From contig JAGXGT010000054.1 of the NCBI GenBank assembly GCA_024636595.1, positions 1 through 6,652 of the forward strand: 6,652 nucleotides of DNA, written 5' to 3'. Source of the stretch: Sphingomonadales bacterium. Its GTDB lineage: Bacteria; Pseudomonadota; Alphaproteobacteria; Sphingomonadales; Sphingomonadaceae. Position numbers and translations under genes: made by a program. This document shows positions 1 to 4,437 of this stretch, piece by piece. The notes beneath the pieces were generated by a model. That model saw only the letters and a list, made by a program, of their open reading frames with translations. It had not been told where the DNA came from and did not search any database. Within the stretch, counting starts at the first letter, position 1, and every line of letters begins with the position of its first letter.

Positions 1-174
1 ACCCTGTACCGGTTGGCCGCAATCGGCTTTGGCAATTCGCAGACCGCCGAAGCCATGTGTGCCGGTATCAAGGCCAAGGGCGGGAACTGCATTGTGCGTC
101 ACGCGACCAGCGTCAACAAAGCGGCACCGTCGCGTATGGCCAGTCAGTCCGAGAAAAAACTGGCGTCACGCTAA
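1..174 (+). CDS. SPOR-domain protein, C-terminal fragment
   Basis: This is the last 57 codons of a gene that begins upstream of the window; frame 1 is open from base 1 to a TAA at 172-174. The visible part begins TLYRLAAIGFGNSQTAEAMC and continues through AGIKAKGGNCIVR. This matches the end of a SPOR (sporulation-related repeat) domain: a hydrophobic strand, a helix in which residues are 'skipped' by TAEAMC, and a closing GGxCxVR strand. About 24 residues of basic, low-complexity tail follow. SPOR domains bind denuded peptidoglycan glycan strands, usually at the division septum, and the proteins are periplasmic or envelope-anchored. The N-terminal part, which would show a signal peptide, TPR repeats or other domains, is outside the window, so the full protein's role cannot be judged. 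It is convergent with the pyrimidine genes and ends 29 bp from the dihydroorotase-like stop. Confidence 0.72.
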   Translation, partial: TLYRLAAIGFGNSQTAEAMCAGIKAKGGNCIVRHATSVNKAAPSRMASQSEKKLASR

Positions 175-191
175 TCCATCGAAAATTGGAT

Positions 192-224
192 AAAGGCGGC
201 GAGCTAATAAGCTCTGCCGCCTTT
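192..224. terminator. Bidirectional hairpin terminator between convergent genes
   Basis: The left arm is AAAGGCGGC plus GAGCT (192-205), the loop is AATA (206-209), and the right arm is AGCTC, one bulged T (215), then GCCGCCTTT (210-224). This gives a 14-bp stem with one bulge and a GC-rich core flanked by A-tracts and T-tracts. On the plus strand it lies 17 bp after the SPOR-gene stop and is followed by TTTATATATAG. On the minus strand it is followed by TTTATCC. The U-tract is short on both sides, so termination strength is uncertain. The stop codon of the minus-strand gene (204-206) lies inside the hairpin, so one arm is coding sequence for that gene. Confidence 0.75.
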
Positions 225-1424
225 ATATATAGCGGTCACCCGACCCTGAACAGGAAGTCCGTCAAAGGGCGTGTTGCCAGCAGTAGCGGCCATTTTACGG
301 GTATCAACCTGCCACGGGCTGTCCTCGTCGATCAGGATAAAATCAGCTTCATATCCGGGCCGCAACAGGCCAGCCTCGACCCCCAGAATTTCTGCAGGAT
401 TGGCGGATAAAAGCCTGAACAGGCGACCGACCGAAATAATATCCTCGCGAACCAGAGTGAATGAGAGCGCCAATAACGTCTCGGCTCCCGCCATCCCCGG
501 CAGGGCTTCGGCATAGGGAAGGCGCTTGTCCTCGGGTCCCCGCGGATCGTGCCCGGAAGAAATAACATCTATTGTCCCGTCCTTCACCGCATCGATACAT
601 GCCAGACGGTTTTCTTCGCTGCGCAGGGGTGGGGACAGCCGGGTAAACGTCCGAAAATCGCTGATCGCGATATCGGAGAGGAGAAGATGGGCAGGGGTGA
701 TACCGCAGGTCACCGGCAGCTTTTCCGATTTTGCGGCGCGGACCAGGTTGAGGCCGGCCTCGGTGGTGACCTGACGAAAATGCACGTGGGCACCGGTTTC
801 GCGGACCAAAGCGATGTCACGAGCGATCGAAACGGCTTCGGCGGCGGCCGTTGCGCTGGCCAGCCCGAGGCGGGTCGCGGTTTCGCTATTTGTCGCGACC
901 GCACCGGCCGTCAGGCCAGCGTCCTCGCTGTGCACGATCAACGGCAGCTCCAGTGATTTGCAATACTGCAGCAGCCGCAGCATGATCCCGCTGTCCGCGA
1001 TCCATTGTCGACCGGTTGCGACCGCTTTCGCTCCTGATCGTTTCATCAAACCGATTTCGGCCAGACGCTTGCCTTCCAGACCGGTCGTCGCGGCTGCAAT
1101 TGGATGCGACCAGAGATCGGGCTTACCTTCGACGGCATTATGTTTGATCATGGCCGGCAGATCGAGCACCGGAGACTGATCGGGCATCAAGGCAGCCCGC
1201 GTGATGCCGCCAAACCGAAAGGCCGGCTTGTCGATCGCGAAAACGCCCAGATCGACAATTCCCGGTGTCAATATCCTGCCCTTGCAGTCGATTTCCTCGC
1301 CGGGTGCCTTATCTGTAACATCTCCCGCCGCAGCGATGCGATCACCGTCGACAATCAGACTGCCTTCTTTGGGCTGTTCAAAGTCCGGTAAAACCAGACG
1401 CGCATTGGTGAAAATCTTTGTCAT
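204..1424 (-). CDS. pyrX: Dihydroorotase-like, probably non-catalytic partner of PyrB
   Basis: A 406-residue amidohydrolase-fold protein of the dihydroorotase family, with normal family length and layout. It has an N-terminal beta-sandwich part, LTPGIVD (about 52-58), FGGITRAALMPD (about 71-82), HSED (165-168), TPAHLLL (about 243-249), a near-complete IDVI strand (about 285-288) and a C-terminal ADFILID segment. The active site is missing: the usual HxHLR is GVFAI (60-64), MPN is MPD (82), the second His of HxxH is Gln218, and the TDHAPH motif reads SGHDPR with Gly291 in place of the catalytic Asp. His165 and His292 remain. This is the pattern of PyrC'/PyrX proteins, which in Pseudomonas are inactive but needed to assemble the PyrB dodecamer. 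The start is ATG 1424: it overlaps the pyrB stop as ATGA and has GGAGGG six bases upstream. A TTG at 1430 directly abuts that Shine-Dalgarno site and was rejected. A true dihydroorotase should exist elsewhere. Confidence 0.9.
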   Translation of the reverse strand: MTKIFTNARLVLPDFEQPKEGSLIVDGDRIAAAGDVTDKAPGEEIDCKGRILTPGIVDLGVFAIDKPAFRFGGITRAALMPDQSPVLDLPAMIKHNAVEGKPDLWSHPIAAATTGLEGKRLAEIGLMKRSGAKAVATGRQWIADSGIMLRLLQYCKSLELPLIVHSEDAGLTAGAVATNSETATRLGLASATAAAEAVSIARDIALVRETGAHVHFRQVTTEAGLNLVRAAKSEKLPVTCGITPAHLLLSDIAISDFRTFTRLSPPLRSEENRLACIDAVKDGTIDVISSGHDPRGPEDKRLPYAEALPGMAGAETLLALSFTLVREDIISVGRLFRLLSANPAEILGVEAGLLRPGYEADFILIDEDSPWQVDTRKMAATAGNTPFDGLPVQGRVTAIYKGGRAY

Positions 1425-2413
1425 GCCCAACCCTCCACGCCGCGAGACTTGCGGGTCAGGATATCAAGGCAGGCCATGCGCACCGCAACCCCCATCTCCA
1501 CCTGCTCGGTTATCGCAGAATGATCCAGATCATCGGCAACATCGCTGTCGATTTCGACGCCCCGGTTCATCGGGCCGGGATGCATGACTAGCGCATCGGC
1601 TTTGGCGAGCGCGAGACGGTCCCGGGTCAGTCCATAGAGATAATGATATTCTCGCGGGCTGGGGATGTAATCGCCATTCATCCGCTCGTTCTGCAGCCGC
1701 AGCATCATCACGACATCGCTGCCTTCAAGCGCCTGGTCAAAATTTGTAAAAACCTCCACATTGAAACGGTCAAGCGCAGCGGGCAGCAGCGAAGGCGGTC
1801 CGCAAACCCGGACTTTGGCGCCGAGTGTGGTCAGGCAATAGATATTCGATCGCGCTACCCGGCTGTGCATGACATCGCCGCAGATGGTCACCGTCAGGCC
1901 GCTGATATCGCCCTTGCGGCGCTGTATCGTCAGTGCGTCGAGCAGCGCCTGCGTGGGATGCTCATGGCTGCCGTCGCCAGCGTTAAGCACTGGACAGTCG
2001 ACCTTGTCCGCAATCAGTTGCACCGCACCGGAGCTGCCATGCCGGATGACGATCGCGTCGGCCTTCATCGCATTCAGAGTCACCGCCGTATCGATCAGCG
2101 TTTCGCCTTTTTTGATACTCGATTGCGCCGCGTGCATATTGACGACATCCGCTCCCATGCGTTTTCCGGCTATTTCAAAGGAAAGCAGCGTTCTGGTGCT
2201 ATTTTCGAAGAACGCATTGATCACCGTCAGTCCGTCGAGCTTGTCCGCGTGCTTGCTGGATTTCTTGTTGAGATCGACCCATTGCTTGGCCTCCTCGAGC
2301 AGGAACAATATCTCCCAGGGCTGCAGTCCGGCGATGCCCAATAGATGACGATGGGGGAAAGCATCCGATCCGGTGGGAAACTGATGCGGTGAACCTGTTT
2401 GCTGCGATGTCAT
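1421..2413 (-). CDS. pyrB: Aspartate transcarbamoylase catalytic subunit
   Basis: Condenses carbamoyl phosphate with L-aspartate to give N-carbamoyl-L-aspartate, the committed step of de novo pyrimidine synthesis, in the cytosol. The protein has 330 residues. The carbamoyl-phosphate domain carries FFENSTRT (68-75, STRT loop 72-75), SSIKKGET (98-105, the mobile loop with Ser and Lys), RHGSSGA (124-130) and HPTQALLDAL (152-161). The aspartate domain has CGDVMHSRVARS (178-189), MMLRLQNER (236-244) and HPGPMNRGVEI (278-288). All expected catalytic motifs are present. ATG 2413 is chosen because the family-like sequence begins about 20 residues later (FPHRHLLGI). The frame extends upstream to 2539, but that part is read through ruvX and is unlike the family. 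No Shine-Dalgarno sequence precedes the ATG. No regulatory pyrI is nearby; the coupled downstream dihydroorotase-like gene indicates a PyrB-PyrX type holoenzyme. The N-terminal extension of about 20 residues resembles the extended N-termini of such enzymes, where effector binding has been placed in Pseudomonas. Confidence 0.96.
   Translation of the reverse strand: MTSQQTGSPHQFPTGSDAFPHRHLLGIAGLQPWEILFLLEEAKQWVDLNKKSSKHADKLDGLTVINAFFENSTRTLLSFEIAGKRMGADVVNMHAAQSSIKKGETLIDTAVTLNAMKADAIVIRHGSSGAVQLIADKVDCPVLNAGDGSHEHPTQALLDALTIQRRKGDISGLTVTICGDVMHSRVARSNIYCLTTLGAKVRVCGPPSLLPAALDRFNVEVFTNFDQALEGSDVVMMLRLQNERMNGDYIPSPREYHYLYGLTRDRLALAKADALVMHPGPMNRGVEIDSDVADDLDHSAITEQVEMGVAVRMACLDILTRKSRGVEGWA
1431..1436 (-). 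promoter_or_regulatory. Ribosome binding site of pyrX
   Basis: GGAGGG on the minus strand, followed by a 6-base spacer (TTGGGC) and ATG at 1424-1422. It lies inside the last codons of pyrB. It fixes the start at ATG 1424 rather than TTG 1430 and suggests efficient coupled translation with pyrB. Confidence 0.8.
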
Positions 2414-2423
2414 TAAAGCGGGT

Positions 2424-2452
2424 GCTATAGTGGCATCAGGCCAGCGCGGCAA
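2424..2452 (-). promoter_or_regulatory. Candidate sigma-70 promoter for pyrB inside ruvX
   Basis: On the minus strand, TTGCCG (2452-2447) and TATAGC (2429-2424) are separated by exactly 17 bases. Each hexamer matches four of six consensus positions. The -35 element lies in the last ruvX codons and the -10 element in the 22-bp ruvX-pyrB gap. The predicted transcript would begin near 2417, about four bases before the pyrB ATG, consistent with the lack of a Shine-Dalgarno site there. It was found by eye only; hexamers of this quality can occur by chance. Confidence 0.4.
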
Positions 2453-2900
2453 GCCTGTCGATGGCGCCTTGCAAAATATAGGCGGCGGCCATCTTGTCGA
2501 CGACCTTGGCCCGTTTTTTCCGGCTGACATCCGATGCAATCAGATCGCGGGTGACGGCCTGCGTGCTCCATCGTTCGTCCCACAGCAATATCGGCAGGCC
2601 CAGCGGCTTGAGATTTTGCGCAAAAGACCGCGCCGCCTGGGTCTGCTGGCTCTGGCTGCCATCCAGATTGAGCGGCAGACCAGCGACGATCCCGACAATA
2701 TGTTGATCGGCTATTACCGTTTTGATGCGCTCGAGATCCTTGGAAAATTTGCGCCGCTCGATCGTTTCCGCCGCTGTCGCGAAGGTCCAGTGGGAGTCGC
2801 ACAGCGCCATGCCAACCGTTTTTGTCCCGATATCCAGACCGAGCAGGCGTCCGGCTTCCGGCAGGGCCTGAGCGAAGGCCGCCACATCATCGCTGATCAA
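2436..2900 (-). CDS. ruvX: RuvX/YqgF-family nuclease (putative Holliday junction resolvase)
   Basis: A 154-residue RNase H-fold protein of the YqgF/RuvX family. The family is described as a putative Holliday junction resolvase and, in E. coli, takes part in 16S rRNA 5'-end processing. Sequence evidence: LLGLDIGTKTVGMAL (19-33) with the first acidic residue Asp23, GLPLNLDGS (74-82), LLWDERWST (105-113) and VDKMAAAYILQGAID (134-148) with the last acidic residue Asp135. Length and motif order are normal for the family. The start is a TTG at 2900-2898 that overlaps the TGA of the upstream DUF3089 gene as TTGA. No in-frame ATG precedes the LLGLD core, and MISDDVAAF resembles the N-terminus of sphingomonad homologues as I recall them. 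A GTG five codons downstream is the alternative. No clear Shine-Dalgarno site is present, so translation probably depends on coupling to the gene before it. pyrB follows after 22 bp. Confidence 0.93.
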   Translation of the reverse strand: MISDDVAAFAQALPEAGRLLGLDIGTKTVGMALCDSHWTFATAAETIERRKFSKDLERIKTVIADQHIVGIVAGLPLNLDGSQSQQTQAARSFAQNLKPLGLPILLWDERWSTQAVTRDLIASDVSRKKRAKVVDKMAAAYILQGAIDRLAALA

Positions 2901-4021
2901 CGTGCCAGAAATGCCGTCATCCTCCGTCGCACATCGGCCCGGATATTCGACCAGAACAGGCTGTAATCATAAACATGATAATTATTGCCGGGCAGGGCGT
3001 ATGGGCCAAGGTCCGGCGGATCACCAATCAGCAGAAAGCCCCGACCGTCGCATTTTGCCGGAACCGCAGCCACCGCAAGGGTGGCCTCGCTCAAATCAGC
3101 ATTGGGCACCAGGGTGCCGAGATTGGCGGAAGCCGCTGCTGCCGAGTCGATATTGCCGTTGATCGGGTTGGAGCACAGCAGCTTGCTATCCTTGCGCGGC
3201 TGGCCATTGAAACCGATCGTCTGGTCATAAACGTCAACGATCCGGGTATAATCTGCAGGCTCGGCAAAACTTTGCCACGCCATGATGCAGCGCGTCTGGT
3301 CTGGTGTTTCGCAGATATCCAAACCCATTTCCGGTATGTCTGTAGTTACAGAAACGGGCCAGCCGACAACATAAGCGGCGACAACCCGGCTGGCGAGCGG
3401 CGTGCCAGCGACCCGGTCCTTGAGCAGGTTGGTCAGATGCAGGCTGCCCTGGCTGTGCCCCGCCAAGATGATCGGCTGATCATCCGGGATGTTCGAGATA
3501 AAATAGTCAAAAGCCGCCAGCACATCCTGATACGCTGAATCCAGCGCCCGCTGGCCTTCGGGCTTCTCGGTCAGAAACGCGCCCAGCGTCGCCTGGCGAT
3601 AGCGCGGCGCCCAGACCTCTCCGACCGCATTGAAGGCGCTCGCCTGACCGCGCAGGAATATGCGGGCGCGCGCTTGCGATTCCTTATCGTCCAGCGGCGC
3701 ATTCCACTGTTCTTTTTTCAAAAACGATGTCGGATGAATGAAGAAAACAGCGGCTTTCTTTGCTTCAGGAATTGCTGGGTCGCTTTCCGTATAACCCTCA
3801 GGAAGCCAAAGCGCCGGGTTGCCCTTGACCAGTTCCGGTCGCGCCAGCCACATATCCGGATCGGCATAGACATTGGTCTCGAGCACTTCCTGAGCGGTGA
3901 ACTCGGTATCGGGCACGAACGCCACTTCCATCAGTTCTTCACCATAGAGGCGAAAAACAAAGGCGCCGGCGAGCACCAGAATGACCATGCCTGCGACAAA
4001 ATAAAGAAACTTACGGGCCAA
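2897..4021 (-). CDS. Membrane-anchored DUF3089 alpha/beta-hydrolase-like protein
   Basis: A 374-residue protein resembling the DUF3089 family, whose substrate is unknown. From the chosen start it reads MARKFLYFVAG, with one hydrophobic segment at about residues 6-24 and then RLYGEELM. This looks like an N-terminal membrane anchor or uncleaved signal with the rest in the periplasm. Family features visible: FFIHPTSF (about 93-100), WNAPLDD (about 106-112), a nucleophile elbow GHSQG (188-192, candidate Ser190), and a late His349 in NNYHVYDYSLFW that may be the catalytic His. At least four Cys residues fall in the C-terminal half (DICETPDQTRC, LLCSN, AKCDG), suitable for disulfides in the periplasm. 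The start chosen is TTG 4021, because GGAG lies six bases upstream and the N-terminus then matches the family. An in-frame GTG at 4099 would add 26 residues encoded by repeat-rich intergenic sequence. The stop overlaps the ruvX start. Confidence 0.85.
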   Translation of the reverse strand: MARKFLYFVAGMVILVLAGAFVFRLYGEELMEVAFVPDTEFTAQEVLETNVYADPDMWLARPELVKGNPALWLPEGYTESDPAIPEAKKAAVFFIHPTSFLKKEQWNAPLDDKESQARARIFLRGQASAFNAVGEVWAPRYRQATLGAFLTEKPEGQRALDSAYQDVLAAFDYFISNIPDDQPIILAGHSQGSLHLTNLLKDRVAGTPLASRVVAAYVVGWPVSVTTDIPEMGLDICETPDQTRCIMAWQSFAEPADYTRIVDVYDQTIGFNGQPRKDSKLLCSNPINGNIDSAAAASANLGTLVPNADLSEATLAVAAVPAKCDGRGFLLIGDPPDLGPYALPGNNYHVYDYSLFWSNIRADVRRRMTAFLAR

Positions 4022-4027
4022 AAGATA

Positions 4028-4031
4028 CTCC
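4028..4031 (-). promoter_or_regulatory. Ribosome binding site deciding the DUF3089 gene start
   Basis: GGAG on the minus strand, then the six bases TATCTT, then TTG at 4021-4019. No comparable purine-rich site was found upstream of the GTG at 4099. This supports TTG as the real start codon. Confidence 0.6.
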
Positions 4032-4044
4032 AACCAATATGCTG

Positions 4045-4070
4045 CCGCTTCAATCCGCTTGAAGCCGCTT
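4045..4070 (+). repeat. Three CCGCTT direct repeats phased at 10 bp
   Basis: CCGCTT occurs at 4045-4050, 4055-4060 and 4065-4070, exactly 10 bp apart (start to start), with spacers CAAT and GAAG. The repeats overlap an inverted repeat GCTTCAA (4047-4053) / TTGAAGC (4059-4065) with a 5-base spacer, and a small palindrome GAAGC-C-GCTTC (4061-4071). Spacing of about one helical turn would put the copies on one face of the DNA. This could be a binding array for a regulator of one or both divergent operons; no known factor is assigned. Confidence 0.5.
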
Positions 4071-4080
4071 CGCGCCGGTG

Positions 4081-4093
4081 CTAGCGGCGCTAG
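4081..4093. repeat. Perfect short inverted repeat CTAGCG-G-CGCTAG
   Basis: A 6-1-6 perfect inverted repeat lies between the CCGCTT repeats and the AT-rich part of the intergenic region, about 57-69 bp upstream of the gatC ATG. It contains CTAG twice. It could be an operator half-site pair; it is too short to be a terminator. Confidence 0.4.
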
Positions 4094-4149
4094 GTACACA
4101 ATTTAATTCCGAAATACCCGAAAAAAGATGAACCTGAAAAGAATGAGTC

Positions 4150-4437
4150 ATGTCAATCGATAAGGAAACCGTCAAAAAGATCGCCAGTCTCTCCAGGATC
4201 GCGATCACCGAAGCCGAAGCGGACGCCTTTGTGCCCGAGCTCAACCAGATATTGGGCTGGGTCGAGCAACTGGGCGAAGTTGATTGTTCGAAGGTCGAGC
4301 CGATGACAGCGGTGATCCCCAATAAATTGCGGCTGCGCGAAGATGTCGTCACCGATGGCGAAATCCGCGACAAGATACTGGCCAATGCGCCGATTGCCGA
4401 ACATGGCTTTTTCGCGGTTCCCAAGGTGATTGAATAA
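4150..4437 (+). CDS. gatC: Asp-tRNA(Asn)/Glu-tRNA(Gln) amidotransferase subunit C
   Basis: The small 95-residue subunit of the GatCAB amidotransferase. It wraps around GatA and GatB and stabilises the complex rather than catalysing. Family features are clear: ETVKKIASLSRIAITEAEA at the N-terminus (helical segment with the typical 'VxxIAxLSRI' pattern), LNQILGWVEQL (31-41), VEPMTAV (49-55), then LREDVV (62-67), and a C-terminal FFAVPKVIE. The length is standard. ATG 4150 gives the family-like MSIDKETVKKIA start, though no good Shine-Dalgarno site is seen. The stop TAA shares one base with the gatA start (TAATG), so the two are probably translationally coupled. It is the first gene of the operon, divergent from the DUF3089 gene. 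Confidence 0.96.
   Translation: MSIDKETVKKIASLSRIAITEAEADAFVPELNQILGWVEQLGEVDCSKVEPMTAVIPNKLRLREDVVTDGEIRDKILANAPIAEHGFFAVPKVIE
4423..4429 (+). promoter_or_regulatory. Ribosome binding site of gatA
   Basis: AAGGTGA lies within the last gatC codons, seven bases before the gatA ATG at 4437. It supports that start and efficient re-initiation after gatC. Confidence 0.65.

Larger units (their letters stand above)
4022..4149. promoter_or_regulatory. Divergent intergenic region between DUF3089-pyr unit and gatCAB
   Basis: This 128-bp region must hold the promoters for gatCAB (rightward) and for the DUF3089-ruvX-pyrB-pyrX unit (leftward), unless transcription enters from elsewhere. The left half is GC-rich and repeat-dense (CCGCTT direct repeats, two or more short inverted repeats). 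The right half, about 4096-4140, is AT-rich. A TTGAAG at 4059-4064 could serve as a rightward -35, but the hexamer 17 bases later (TAGCGG) is a poor -10. I could not settle on a convincing promoter for either direction. No clear Shine-Dalgarno sequence precedes gatC. Confidence 0.55.

Noticed and set aside
1643..2344. 233-residue open frame on the plus strand, antisense to pyrB
   Set aside because: It lies fully opposite the well-conserved pyrB, has no recognisable domain and is rich in His, Arg and Gln, as expected for a frame mirrored from a real gene. Long antisense frames are common in GC-rich DNA.
2414..2539. Upstream extension of the pyrB frame adding 42 residues
   Set aside because: The extension is read out of frame through the 3' end of ruvX and its residues (Pro/Arg/Trp-rich) do not look like an ATCase N-terminus.
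4143..4163. Six-codon upstream frame (MSHVNR) overlapping the gatC start
   Set aside because: It has no Shine-Dalgarno site, encodes nothing recognisable and is short enough to be chance. I do not claim a leader peptide.
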